From contig CM019067.1 of the NCBI GenBank assembly GCA_009667805.1, forward strand, positions 67,502,637 to 67,566,636: 64,000 nucleotides of DNA. Reading direction: 5' to 3'. A program made the translations under genes and the position numbers. This document shows, piece after piece, positions 46,882 to 58,475 of this stretch (the first letter of the stretch is position 1; the number at the start of each line of letters is the position of its first letter). The notes under the pieces were generated by a model. It was not told the origin of the DNA. It saw nothing but the letters and a program-made list of their open reading frames with translations, and made no database searches. This stretch comes from Leptobrachium leishanense (lineage: Eukaryota > Chordata > Amphibia > Anura > Megophryidae).

Positions 46882-47011
46882 CAGGGATGTCCAGACTCCA
46901 GCACCCCAGATGTCCCTGTACTACAGCTCTCATGCTTCTCCATCTAATGCAGAGATTTCTGGGAGTTGAAGTTCAGGAACATCTGGGGGGGGCAGAGTTT
47001 GGACATCCGTG
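46882..47011. mobile_element. hAT-type MITE (130 bp) with perfect 8-bp duplication
   Basis: CAGGGATGTCCAGACTCC at the left and GAGTTTGGACATCCGTG at the right. GCCTAGTG stands on both sides (46874-46881, 47012-47019). Inner CCAGATGTCCCTG pairs with the right-arm AGGAACATCTGG. Confidence 0.95.
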
Positions 47012-47165
47012 GCCTAGTGGAATAAAACTAAAGAAAAAAAAAAAAAATTATTACCGAAATAAAAAATTGTGATGGAAATAAAAATATTCTATTATATAAT
47101 TATTATTTATTATTATATATTAAACGACAACACATTCCGCAGCGCTGTACAAAAGGTACAATGGG

Positions 47166-47541
47166 TATTTTCTGCAAACAAATTTTGTTTGCTTTTGGGC
47201 TGCAGAAGGTGCCTCCAACGTTTTAGCCCTGTGAGCATAATGCCCAAAGAGCTAAAACGGTAAAATCAGCTGCTCAAAGCTGTGAAATATCGGGCTTCCA
47301 GCTGTCGATGCAGGGAAAAAAAATAAAATTAGACCAGCCGCTTAAACCTCTAACTCAATTTGCCATTAGATGGCACCATCTACTGGCCAAAAATAGGTTA
47401 TTTACAGAAAGACATACAATACAGGTATTAACTCAAATTTCTTATAAACAAAAATTTCTAATTAATTAAAATAGATTTTACAAAAAAAAACACTGGTTTC
47501 TGACAATGTTTTTTGGAAAATCACTTGGTAGTGAAGGGGTT
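47166..47541. mobile_element. TTAA-type MITE fragments
   Basis: 47166-47400 is an inverted, shortened relative of 23860-24215 (GCTTTTGGGCTGCAG, then CTAACTCAATTTGCC and CATCTACTGGCC). About 100 bp further CACTTGGTAGTGAAGGGG abuts TTAA (47538-47541), a typical end of the same group. Confidence 0.6.
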
Positions 47542-47737
47542 AAAGAAGTGTTATAATATTTTGCAACAAAATGTGCTTGGTTGTTGTGAAAGGGGTTGGT
47601 GTATTATATAAATGCTACAGGCAGCCCATAAATAGGACCACACATGCGTTTCAAAGATTTTGCAGCTCCAAATGCATTTATAATTTTGCTTTGGCTGTTT
47701 AAATATTTGTATGGCCTCGTGGCTTGATTCTTAGAAA

Positions 47738-47985
47738 CATAGAAAAATGTCGGCAGATAAGAACCTTTCGGCCCATCTAGTCTGCCCAATTACATGGATA
47801 CTTTACCTGGATTTATCTTTTGTTTAGGATAGCCTTATGCCTATCCCATGCCTGCTTAAATTCAATTACTGTTTTGGCCTCTACCACTTGAACTGGAAGA
47901 CTGTTCCATGTATCCACCACCCTCTCAGTAAAATAATGCTTCCTGATGTTACTTTTAAACCTTTGCCCCTCTAATTCCATTCTTG
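47738..47985 (-). mobile_element. CR1-like LINE 3' end, inverted copy
   Basis: Reads in reverse the same 3' UTR and C-terminal coding sequence as 23315-23701: CATAGAAAAATGTCGGC at the tail, then the complement of the WNSLPVEVVEAK region. The 5' part is missing and frame-breaking changes are likely. Confidence 0.82.
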
Positions 47986-47989
47986 ATGG

Positions 47990-49262
47990 AACATGGAATT
48001 TTCAGGGACTCTAATCCAGTGATATGAAGCCGTCATCCAATCTATGAGAAGTACGTTTTACAAAGTCTAACAGCAAAGGAGTCAGTGAAATATGCTCTGA
48101 GCAAACATGAAAATTCACCATTATGAGAAAGTGGTCTATGTCACAAAATCTTTCACTTATCACTTTATCTGGGCCATCTCTAATTAGTTGTTAAACTGAT
48201 AAATTTTCACCATAACACGCATTAATGAAATTATTTATAAACAAACATACAACTATAAGTCCTATCAAGATCAAATTTATGAATATTTACATCCGTCTCG
48301 ATATGCTCTGTGTATTTACAATTTCAAATCATATATATACTTTTTAGTTCTTTTTACATGATTTCAGATTTCCTATATGTAGATAGTCAAACCACTTTGA
48401 GTGGTGACCTCTGATACGGAGACTAATTAATAGCCATTTGCCATTTTTATGATGAAATATAGTCAATAAATGTGATCTTAATGTATCTAATAAAACTCAG
48501 TCTCCTAATGGAATGTAAAAGTGTTCCTTCTCTTAACACATGAAAAGCAACATTAGAAAACCCTTGCTGTACGAGAGGATTACTTTAGTGTGTCAATAGA
48601 ACTTTACTTTTCTTTACCACTGTAAATAAAAGATTGTATTGAAATGCAATGTAAAATTAAAAGTAGGATAAAAACCCAAGTGCATATATTTTCAATGCAA
48701 TATTAGTTTTCCCTCTGAGAAAAATAAAAATTCTCTAACACAGCATAGCTCCAAATCGTGTTGACACGATCTCAGGTTGAACTGTCCGCTGCTTCTGTTT
48801 GTGTATACACGATAGCGGTAGTGAAGGGGTTTGTGTGTTTGCTTATTTGATGGTTTTACTCCTCATTTGATATTGCGTTGTCTTGCCGAAAAGGATGCTG
48901 CCATATAACGGATGAAAACAAAAAGAATCTGATTATCAATCTTTATTTGTAAACAAAAATCTCTAGTACGTCTACACAAGCATTGTATAGGTCAGTTTTT
49001 TATTTAAGGGGAGGGGGGCTTCATACAGCAAGCGCAAATGCTGTCTTTCACAAATCATTCAATAATATCCTTGCTCTTGTTTGTATCTCCCATTGTACAG
49101 CGCTACGGAACTTGTTGGCACTTCATAAATGCTTGTAACTGTAACTGCATCTTTGATTTGTCATTGGTTTCTAAAATATTAATTTAGCATGGTAAATGAA
49201 AAGAAAAGAAGTAGAGAGTGGGAGAAGAAACTCCCAATCCCTTGAAATCTGAAACATGATGT
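47990..49262. other. No gene; L2-like tail near 49080-49145
   Basis: Mostly unannotatable AT-rich DNA. CCCATTGTACAGCGCTACGG and TTGGCACTTCATAAATG around 49090 match the 3' end of the LINE at 58476. GCGGTAGTGAAGGGGTT at 48814 resembles a TTAA-family terminus. Confidence 0.5.
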
Positions 49263-50173
49263 TTATTAACTCTTTCACTGCGGAGAACGTGCAGGGAACG
49301 TCATCATTGACTCCTGCTGTATGCGGGGGACGTTCCCCGCACGTCCTCCACTAGCGGGAGTCCAGTGAGAGATACTTCTCTCTACGGGGTCCCGTGGCGT
49401 TCTGACTTCCTTGAAGTCAGATGCTGAATTTAAAAGCTTCCCGATGTCAATGACATCATCGCGCCAGGACGTCATTTTCAGGCGGCCCCTCCGGGAGATC
49501 GCCTGAAGGAAGGGGGGACCTTTCGGATCCCTCTACCTTCCGATCGGGAGGTGCTAGAAAAGAAAGACAGGCACCGCTTTGAAGGGCAGTGTCTGCCCTT
49601 TTGAGCGATGCCTGTCTTTAACCCCTGAATTGCCGGATCGCGATCTAGCACCAGATCGCGGTCTAGCTCCGGTGGGGGCCGCCATCTTGGATGGTGGCTC
49701 CACCTCCGGGTCCCCCCTTTGCACCTGGCGTCATCACGTCAGTTAGCTGGGGAACCCCTAGCTGCCGGGGAAATCCACTGGTGGAGATAGAGGGTTCCTT
49801 TGAACCCCCATATCTCCAGAACCGTGGCAGCTAGAGCATGGCCTTTCAAATGATACCAAACATGACCATGTTAAAAGTAACATAAAACACATGGATCAAA
49901 GATACAAAAGAGTAGATGAGGATCACCCCCACAATGCAAAAAATATATATAGAAAAAAGTTTATTATACACATATATACTCAAACATCACTCCAAAGACA
50001 AAAACAAAATAAACAAAGGCCTGAACACAAAAAAACTAAAAACAAATCAATCTGAACCCTAGATGGTAAAGTTCCAAAATGTCCTATCACAGAATTTGTG
50101 CCGCCGTATTGTCACCAACTGCGGTATCAGATAATGATATGTGCCTAGCAGAAGGGCATCTCATATATACATA

Positions 50174-51420
50174 CACTTTATTGCCAAAAGTATTCGCTCA
50201 CCTGCCTTGACTCGCATTTGAATTTAAGTGACATCCCATTCCTAATCCATAGAGTTCAATATGACGTCGGTCCACCCTTTGCAGCTATAACAGCTTCACT
50301 CTTCTGGGAAGGCTGTCCACAAGGTTTAGGAGTGTGTTTATGGGAATTTGTGACCATTCTTCCAGAAGCGCATTTGTGAGGTCACACACTGATGTTGGAC
50401 GAGAAGGCCTGGCTCTCAGTCTCTGCTCTAATTCATCCCAAAGGTGTTCTATCGGGTTGAGGTCAGGACTCTGTGCAGGCCAGTCAAGTTCATCCACACC
50501 AGACTCTGTCATCCATGTCTGTATGTACCTTGCTTTGTGCACTGATGCACAGTCATGTTGGAAGAGGAAGGGGCCAGCTCCAAACTGTTCCCACAAAGTT
50601 GGGAGCATGGAATTGTCCAAAATGTCTTGGTATGCTGAAGCATTCAGAGTTCCTTTCACTGGAACTAAGGGGCCAAGCCCAGCTCCTGAAAAACAACCCC
50701 ACACCATAATCCCCCCTCCACCAAACTTTACACTTGGTACAATGCAGTCAGACAAGTACCGTTTTCCTGGCAACCGCCAAACCCAGACTCATCCATCAAA
50801 TTGCCAGATGGAGAAGCATGATTCGTCACTCCAGAGAACGCGTCTCCACTGCTCTAGAGTCCAGAGGTGGTGTGCTTTACACCACTGCATCCGACGCTTT
50901 GCATTGCACTTGGTGATGTATGGCTTGGATGCAGCTGCTCGGCCATGGAAACCCATTCCATGAAGCTCTCTGCGCACTGTTCTTGAGCTAATCTGAAGGC
51001 CACGTGAAGTTTGGAGGTCTGTAGTGATTGACTCTGCAGAAAGTTGGCGACCTCTTCGCACTATGCGCCTCAGCATCCGCTGACCCCGCTCCGTCAGTTT
51101 ACATGGCCTACCACTTCGTGGCTGAGTTGCTGTCGTTCCCAAACACTTCCACGTTCTTATAATACAGCTGACAGTTGACTGTGGAATATTTAGGAGCGAG
51201 GAAATTTCACGACTGGATTTGTTGCACAGGTGGCATCCTATCACAGTTCCACGCTGGAATTCACTGAGCTCCTGAGAGCAACCCATTCTTGCACAAATGT
51301 TTGTAAAAACAGTCTGCATGCCTAGGTGCTTTATTTTATACACCTGTGGCCATGGAAATGATTGGAACACCTGATTCTGATTATTTGGATGGGTGAGCGA
51401 ATACTTTTGGCAATATAGTG
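50174..51420 (-). mobile_element. Complete Tc1-like transposon (1247 bp)
   Basis: Flanked by TA (50172-50173 and 51421-51422). Inverted ends CACTTTATTGCCAAAAGTAT and ACTTTTGGCAATATAGTG, with TTCGCTCACC inside, about 29 bp and nearly perfect. The length is in the usual Tc1 range. A single transposase gene fills the interior. Confidence 0.95.
50285..51319 (-). pseudogene. Tc1-like transposase with a single premature stop
   Basis: From the ATG at 51286 (MGCSQELSEFQRG; another ATG at 51319 is in frame) the protein would be 333 residues, close to the family norm of about 340. An N-terminal helix-turn-helix region spans about 10-110, and a GRPCKL motif lies at 59-64. The catalytic residues are Asp154 (LWSDES), Asp245 (FQHDCAS) and Glu280 (NPIEHLW), with 34 residues between the last two, as in DD34E enzymes. 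Codon 166 is TGA (50789-50791) after WQFDG; reading resumes in the same frame with [10 protein letters not shown]. The TGA may be a decayed CGA. No frameshift was seen. The enzyme binds the terminal repeats and inserts at TA. Confidence 0.94.
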
Positions 51421-52369
51421 TATGACTGGGGCTCTGCAGTTTCCAAGAAATTCCAGCTAAATGCAATATAGACTGCTTCTTTGCATTTAGATACCGCTAC
51501 AATTTGCATATGCCGATTGTCAAAAAATAAAACAGTGGGGCAGATGCAGTAACGTAATAGCAGTACATATACGCAAATGGTATTGCATCAGTTAGCCAAT
51601 AGCCATCATAGTTCATACAAATAAAGGCAAGAGCTGAAAAGCGTGTCACATTCTATTAGGTAGTCATAGTAATTCATCCCAACCAGAGCCCAAATAACCT
51701 GTAGGCTAAAATAAGAGAAAATGAATACAAATAATAAACAATTTTTTTTTAAAGAAAGTGGGGTTTTTTGTGTATGTTTTTTATTAATGCAGCAATATTG
51801 TTCCCATTTCAATGATAATGTGAACAATGATGCTGCACTAATGATTTATTTCTATGGGGTGTGTTTGCTAAAAATCACGTAATTCCCCCCCAAAAAAACA
51901 TAACGCGTCCCAATTTCAATTTTTTTTTAACAAACGCACCCCATAGAAAATATAACCGCAAAGGCTTGTGTGATAAAATGTGAAAAAAAACACTTTACAC
52001 TGTGTAGAGGATTAAAAATTCAAATTTTATTGCATTTTTTTGTCATAATATACAGTCAGGACATGACGTATACATATAATAATGATATATTATGAATCTG
52101 CAGAGTCTGCCAGAAAGAACTATATATAATATGTCTGGGTCATATAGTGAAACTTGGCTTCAAATCGCGTTTAAACATGATGAGTAAAAGCAGTAAAAAT
52201 GAGCTCAGCACAAAGGCGAGAAATGGCTCAGCAGCGAAAGGGTTAATGGACATTGCCAAATAAAATAAAACAATTGTAAATATAAAAACACATAACCCAC
52301 ACAGGTAAACCAATAGTGAATATTGGACTATCTGATGTAGACCTGGTGCCGATAACACACTATGGCCCC

Positions 52370-53025
52370 TATTACATTCTTTGCGCAGCGAATTTGCGCG
52401 AGGAAAAAAACATTAGCGCATAACGTCGTATTACGACGTTCGCGCAAAAGATGCGCGTTAACGTCCAAAGCGAGTGACCCTGCACGAACCCAGCGCTAGC
52501 GCAAGTTCCTGCGCGCATCCTATACTTAACATTGTGAGGGCCAATGCGTTAGTACACGTATGAGAGCATGGTATTACAATCTTAGCGCAAAATGTAACGC
52601 ACAATGTGTGCGCGCATCAGTTTAACGTCTTTGAAAACCTGGTGTTAACTTACAATCTGAACGTTCTGGCCGAAGCAAAATGAACCTGCAAAAAAAAAAC
52701 ACAGCACAGTACAGTTCCACATTCTACACATACCCAAAAAATAAAATTAGTAAATTGTTTAATTTTTTATTTATGTTGCAGCACATATACGCAGATTGAC
52801 TTTGACAGGCGCAACAACCGAAACCTAGCAAATGGGGGTTCTTAATTCTGATTGGCTGAATCCTGTGAAGAAACAGTCTGCCCACCGATTCCTGCACCCA
52901 ATGGTCATTTGCGCGTCGGATTGGCGCTCAAAAAAGTTGAAGGCTGAAAAGATGCGCCCGGATCGTAATACCGTGTTAATTTGCGCGCTAACATTTTTTT
53001 GCAATAATAATCCTGTTGGATTCTA
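52370..53025. mobile_element. Possible MITE rich in GCGC and TAACG motifs
   Basis: The left part contains AAAAAACATTAGCGCATAACG and GTATTACGACG; the right part has, inverted, CGGATCGTAATACCG and GCGCGCTAACATTTTTTT. The arms are clearly related but interrupted. No target duplication was found. Confidence 0.45.
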
Positions 53026-53033
53026 ATGTCTAA

Positions 53034-53289
53034 GGCTGGCGGCACGAGCGTTTTGAGAGAGAGGAAGGAACGGCGTGAGAGTGGGCGTTCCTTCCACTCT
53101 CTGCGGTCAGCATAAAAAGTGCGATCCTCTATAGGAGGATCGCGCTTTGTATCCCTGTTGGTGTCCGTTTAGCTTTTTGACGGGGAGGGCTTTTTCACAT
53201 CTGGTGGTCGGCCCTCCCAGTCAAAAAGGCACAGACGCAGGGAAGTGCGGGCGCACACGAGCAGTAAATACGCTCGTGTGCTGGCAGCC
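53034..53289. mobile_element. Harbinger-type MITE (256 bp)
   Basis: GGCTGGCGGCACGAGCG at the left, CGCTCGTGTGCTGGCAGCC at the right. TAA (53031-53033) precedes and TTA (53290-53292) follows. The interior has further palindromes (GCGATCCTCTATAGGAGGAT, and AGCTTTTTGACGGGGAGGGC with an inverse). Confidence 0.8.
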
Positions 53290-53292
53290 TTA

Positions 53293-53778
53293 AGAGAATT
53301 TAGAGTAATTGACAATATTGAATGTCTCACATATAAATACACAATATATATAATGGAGTAAGGATATAAGGTATTGCGTTAAAGCTACACAACGGACTAA
53401 TAAGCTCAATAGTCCCTATAATAGACAACTCAATAGTTGGCCCCATGTGTAGCCAACCCCCCAGAAAAGAAGTCAGCAATACTTTATGTCTCAAGTGTAG
53501 ATGTGCACAATGAAATAAGAACATAAATTGCTGTGTAGAAAACAGCAGGGAGCCTCAAGAAGAGGAACAGTAAATGGACAATAATAATGCTTCCTGGATT
53601 CAACCCAAAAAATAGTAATATAGTAAACCAAGAGACAGATATAGTAAGAAAAAAAAAAATGGATTATAATAGTCAGGGTAAAGAATATATACAGTAGTAT
53701 ACAGTAAAAGAAGATTTCTATTCTATCTCACGTTTTCCCGAAGAGAGAAAAACTCCTATAGGTGATAGTAGAGACATA
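53293..53778. other. No gene recognised
   Basis: AT-rich; no repeat or frame supported. Confidence 0.4.
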
Positions 53779-54063
53779 CAGGGTTATTCAAAGAGATTCG
53801 AAAAGTCACCGTACGTTCGGTGACTTTTCGTTCTCTTCAATTCGGTTCCTTTTGCCGATCCCATTTCGGTGACCCTGCGGTGTATTCAGCAAGCACCACA
53901 GGGTCCCCGAATTGCAGGGAAAAGCTGCCGCAAACCTGACGAAAACTAACCGCAAAACCCAGCAAATGCACGCCGAAAACCCTCAAAAACATCTGGATTA
54001 ACCTGCCGAAAACCACAGAAAAACCCGAACAGGAGCCGATCGCAGCCTTCGACACAGCAGAAG
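53779..54063. mobile_element. Partial copy of the CGGGGTTATTC family
   Basis: CAGGGTTATTCAAAGAGATT begins the fragment, preceded by ATA. It continues with AAAAGTCACC, CCCATTTCGG and GCTGAATACACC-type blocks inverted relative to the right half of 45980-46835. The other half is absent. Confidence 0.75.
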
Positions 54064-54164
54064 AGGCAGGGGATAAATTAGGAAAACAGTTTGTATGAAT
54101 GTGTGAAACGCTGTTTGCAAAGAAACTACTGGGGGCAGAAAAAATAAGTAAACTTAAAATGAGA

Positions 54165-54933
54165 TGCCCCCCATCTCACATGGGTCTATTTGGCCCCCAG
54201 CTCACATGGGTCTATTTGCCCCCCAGCTCACATGGGTCTATTTGCCCACCAGCTCACATGGGTCTATTTGCCCCCAGCTCACATGGATCTATGTGCCCCC
54301 AGCTCACATGGGTCTATTTGTCCCCCAGCTCACATGGGTCTATTTGCCCCCCAGCTCACATTGGTCTATTTGCCCCCCAGCTCACATGGGTCTATTTGCC
54401 CCCCAGCTCACATGGGTATATGTGCCCCCAGCTCACATGGGTCTATTTGCCCCCCAGCTCACATGGGTCTATGTGCCCAAACGCTGGATGCGCGCGCAGG
54501 CTCTACCTGTCGGCCGCACGCGCATCCAGGAGAACAGGACGCGCACGCAGCAGCCGGGTAGAGGCTGCGCGCGCATCCTGGTCTACTGGATGCGCGCTCA
54601 GCCTCTACCCGGCTGCTGTGTGCGCATCCTGGTCTACTGGATGCGCGTGCAGCCTCTACCCGGCTGCTGTGTGCACATCCTGTAACCGCCGCAGCGGATG
54701 TATGCACGCGCGGCAGCTGGGCAGACGCTGCGAGCGTGTCCAGCTCTACAGGATGTGCGCGCAGCCTCTATCGGGCTGCTGTGTGCAAATCTTGTAACCG
54801 TCGTGGCACGCGCACAGCCGGCGCATGCCGCGGTGGTTGCATGCGCGCGCAGCGAACAGCCGCTGGTTGCGCGCGCATGCGCAGTACAGGCTTGGCGACG
54901 GACACGCCAAGCCTTACTGTATTATAGTATAGA
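54165..54933 (-). mobile_element. Second Helitron-like GC-rich element, inverted
   Basis: On the minus strand it begins TCTATACTATAATACAGTAA followed by the same GGCTTGGCGTGTCCGTCGCC hairpin as 29080. GC-rich blocks (GCGCGCGCAACCAGCGGC, CAGCAGCCGGGTAGAGGC) recur several times, then a minisatellite. No coding gene. Assignment to Helitrons rests on the end sequence and hairpin only. Confidence 0.5.
54176..54475 (+). repeat. Minisatellite (about 26-bp units, CTCACATGGGTCTATTTGCC)
   Basis: About eleven units of the form CAGCTCACATGGGTCTATTT followed by GCCCCC. Reversed, the unit shares CATGTGAGCTGGGGGGCA-type sequence with the minisatellite at 29587, so the two arrays probably arose from one ancestral element. 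Confidence 0.93.
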
Positions 54934-54939
54934 TAGGGC

Positions 54940-55855
54940 ATTCGTGTTAAGAAAATGTGAAATGGGAACCAGTTACTGCATTTTTCTGAGAAAATATACA
55001 ATTTTAACCAAAAAAATGAAATATTTCCCTTTGTTTTGGAACATGTGTTTTTACGACTAATATGACTTTGTATAAAACACTGACCTTGCTCCCAGCGTGG
55101 GAAATGAGAAGGTGAGTAATGGCAGTGGTATTGCTCATTTTATACGTGACAAATGGACAATGCCATCGCTTCGGAACTAAAAATAAATATATAAAAATGG
55201 TTTTCTTTTCTTTTAGATTTTACAGGGTCAGGTTTGGTATTAATGCCAGACTCTGCCCTGTCCAATGACACCTCACTTGACCTTGTGAGGTGTAAAGATT
55301 AGTGACGCAGGGGTCCAAAGGTCTCTTCGCTGCAGTGCGGAAGTTTAGGTTTTTGATATAAGAATTCAAAACAATGGATTGTACCATCACCCATCACCTC
55401 CACACTTGTTGGTGACATGAGAAATGTGATGGTTAGTTAGTGCAGCATCATTGTTTACTTTATAATTGAAAAGCGAAAAATATTACTGTTGGAAAGAAAA
55501 AGTATATATTTATTATTTATTTATTTTACTTAAAACCTGGTCATGTTTGACATCATTGGAAAGGCCATGCTGTGGCCTTTCCAGTGATACCTCACTTGAC
55601 CCCGTAGCTGCTATAGAGTTAGAGATACAGGGGTCCAAATGCAGACATAGGTATCTTTTCTCTGGGCCTATTCTGAGGCATGGGCATGGAGCTGCTGCTC
55701 CATCTGCCCCTATGTTAATCTGGCCCTGCCTATCCCTCTCCTCACCTACCCGCATATCATGATAGATGCCACTTCCATGGCCCCACCATTCCTGAACCAC
55801 TGGCACTAGTGATCCTGACAACCAGTAAAACTCCTGTGGTCTTCCTCCACCCAAT
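54940..55855. other. Mixed remnants of TTAA-family interiors
   Basis: GGTCAGGTTTGGTATTAATG at 55228 and CCTGGTCATGTTTGACATC at 55535 resemble interior blocks of 31812-33013 and 39425. Both are followed by a CCTTTCCA/CCTGTCCA and ACCTCACTTGACC pair. No ends or genes. Confidence 0.5.
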
Positions 55856-55990
55856 CCCTCTAGATTGTAAACTCCTATGAGCAGGGCCCTCTACACTTCT
55901 TGTCTCCATTCCCATGTTTGTTTCCTTGTGTCTTGTTCCCTTTGGTTATTGTAAAGCGCTCCGGAAACTGTTGGCGCTATATAAATGAAT
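55856..55990 (+). mobile_element. L2-like LINE 3' tail
   Basis: TCTAGATTGTAAACTCCTAT, then TTATTGTAAAGCGCTCCGG and TGTTGGCGCTATATAAATG. The same succession closes the LINE at 58476-59205. No coding part is recognisable upstream. Confidence 0.75.
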
Positions 55991-55994
55991 TTGT

Positions 55995-57185
55995 ACTTTA
56001 ACGTTTTGGAGAATCTTACCCTAAATCCACAAATGGCACATTTAAGGAATTAATGTGTTTTATCACACATACAGTGTTAGCTCTCCATGCATTTTCCATT
56101 CTAAGGTTCTTGGGTTTAGTTACATTGTTGTATAGTGGCTGATATTATTAACAGCAATTTCCTCCAGAGGGCCGATAATTCCCATTAAAAGTAGCACGGC
56201 CGCAGTTAGACTCTTGCGGGGATGTGTTAATTAAAGGAAATTCTGGTCAGAACGTCTAAATAGCCACAATGGGCTTAGCTTATAGAAAAAATGTCATAAA
56301 TACATTCTATTGAGTTGAGAGAAGTGACGGCAGTGAGTGGAAGATGAAATGTGCTGTTACAATGTAATAGCCTCTCTCATTTGGGAGTAATTGCTGATCC
56401 ATTTATTTTCTTCCATGTGAACCTGTGCAGACCTTTAACTTTTTCACTTCCAATCCGGCATTACTCTGCCTTAATGTCTTGCTCGATCTTTCTCAAGAAC
56501 ATTACGTTACTGGTTAAGTTAGATTCTCTGTCTGAATCCTCCACTAGTCAATTACTCCCATTACCATGTCTTACTTTAGTCTGAAGTTCACCTGACATAA
56601 ACCTGATGATAGGTACTTTTTCAATTTCACACTTAGGAGTGCGCAGGATGCGAACCCCTATTTTCTACTACAATGGATAAAGTAAAATTATGAAATATGG
56701 CATTTGTTACTGGCGAATGATCAGACAGAACATATTTGAGCTCTCCAGTCATTTCAAAACAAAGACAGAACAAGCAACAGTTTTTAAAAAGCTGAAAATA
56801 TTAAGGTTAGATACAGATTTTTCCTGAAAAACTGCAATGGAACAGTTAAATGCGAAACCATCTGTCCATCAAAATATTTGATTATTGAATTACATAATAA
56901 AATAACAAACATATGTTTGTTTTCATCACTTGTATGTGAATGATTCTCACCAACTCCCCCCAAAATATAACCACAGATGGTAATGTAGTAATCAAAGCTT
57001 GTCGTGATTAATACACAGAGTTTACATTATACATTGCACACAATCTATCACCATGATCAATCATAGGTTTTCATTTTCCACAGGCACAGCAGCTTGATAT
57101 TTCTTATGTGACTGGGAAGTCTTGGCATATGAAGTGTAGTAAATACTAGCATAATAAAATGATTTAATACATGGGGGCTTTGGGC
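55995..57185. other. Repeat-poor sequence, no gene recognised
   Basis: No TIRs, tandem repeats or frames. A second candidate, with 30170-31420, for single-copy sequence, without direct evidence of function. Confidence 0.4.
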
Positions 57186-57188
57186 TAA

Positions 57189-57524
57189 GGCCGGGGTCAG
57201 GCAAGCGCACTATGTGCGCCTGTACTGACCTGCCTCAAGGCGTCTGTTGCAATGCCGTGACGCTTCGGGGTCGGCCACACACTGTAGCACGTGCACGAAT
57301 TACGCACGCAACAGTGGCCATGCTGAAAGTCTCCCCGTCGAAGCGCTATGGCGCGCGTTCGACTGGGCTGCAAAGCGCGATCCTCCATAGGGGGAACAAG
57401 CCTTGCAGCGCCGAGCGCATTAACTGCACTCAGCGAGGTGGCCACACGGGTGTCAGAGTGGAATGAACGTCCACTCCCATGGACATTCCTTACGCTCTTG
57501 CGGAATGCTCGTCTGACCACGGCC
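57189..57524. mobile_element. Harbinger-type MITE (336 bp), TAA duplication
   Basis: GGCCGGGGTCAGGCAAGCGC at the left, ATGCTCGTCTGACCACGGCC at the right, TAA on both sides (57186-57188 and 57525-57527). CpG-rich interior. Full-length partner of the truncated copy at 45041. Confidence 0.9.
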
Positions 57525-57529
57525 TAAAT

Positions 57530-58470
57530 TGTCATGATGTGACTCAGGGTCTCTGGTACAAAGCTCATTGCATAGGACATCCATCCAGGGTTACGGATTG
57601 CTAGAGCAATTTGTGTCATAAAAATGCGACTAGGACTGAGTGATTTTCATGATTAAATCAAGTTTAAGGTAGACCTCGACTTTATTTGCTGATGCTCGGA
57701 TTTTTAATTGGTGTAGCATCCGAGCATCGGCAAAGCAGAATCGACAGTTTCAGCAGACACACCACACTCCTGTTAGCGCTGCTCTGTCTGGGTCCTCGAA
57801 TTTTGGAAAAGCAAAAGCAGGATTGACCTTAAAATCTATTTGTGAAAATTGAGAATTGTCTGGACTTTCCTGTAACTTTACTCAAGTGTAGTGTATGTAA
57901 GAGGTTGTGCTCATGACAGGTTCTGAGTGTGTGGATCCAAACTGATGAAATGACAGCAGCAGGTGGTGTATGTCACAATATGGAATTCCTTATCATTTTC
58001 TTCTTCCTGGGATCTGACACATGATATAAATTTAAATCAGGAGTATGCTAAACTACAATTATTCAAAGGGACACTGTAACTACAATGACCTTTTAATGAA
58101 TTTGAAATGGTCATAAGTGACTGAGGAAGGTCTGTCCGAAAGCTTGTGCGTCCGCAGTGAGAGGATTGGCTTGGATGGATGCTCGAGCATCTCACTTGCT
58201 GTCAGTTCACAAACAACACAGAGGTGATGAGAAGTAGTCACAGCTGTTAGTTCTAGAGCTGCACAGAGGGAGGGTGGCGGTGGATTAAAGAGTGAGGATG
58301 GGTTTATATAACCCCTTTAAAATAAACCCTGTTAAAATATATATGGGTTAAATTTTTTTTATTGCAAATCAAAATCCATATTTTTGAACAATATATAGAT
58401 ATATGCATGCGGAAATATTTTGCATAACTTATACATGTATTCTTGTTTTTTAGTTGACCATTTCTTACCA
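57530..58470. other. No gene recognised
   Basis: Short inverted blocks around 57690-57730 (GATGCTCGG, then CCGAGCATC). Otherwise nothing supported. Confidence 0.4.
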
Positions 58471-58475
58471 CTGAC

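Larger units (their letters stand above)
49270..52242. mobile_element. TTAA-flanked element split by a Tc1 insertion
   Basis: Left end CTCTTTCACTGCGGAG, right end CAGCAGCGAAAGGG, TTAA outside each (49266-49269 and 52243-52246). Sequence up to about 49873 and from about 51775 matches 38771-39992. The extra DNA between includes a complete Tc1 element and about 300 bp of flanking sequence on each side of it, so further insertions are probable. Confidence 0.85.

Noticed and set aside
54099..54797. Plus-strand frames of 123-232 residues
   Set aside because: Same cause: a repeat of about 26 bp stays open in all three frames. The downstream Cys/Arg-rich part is GC-rich palindromic sequence.
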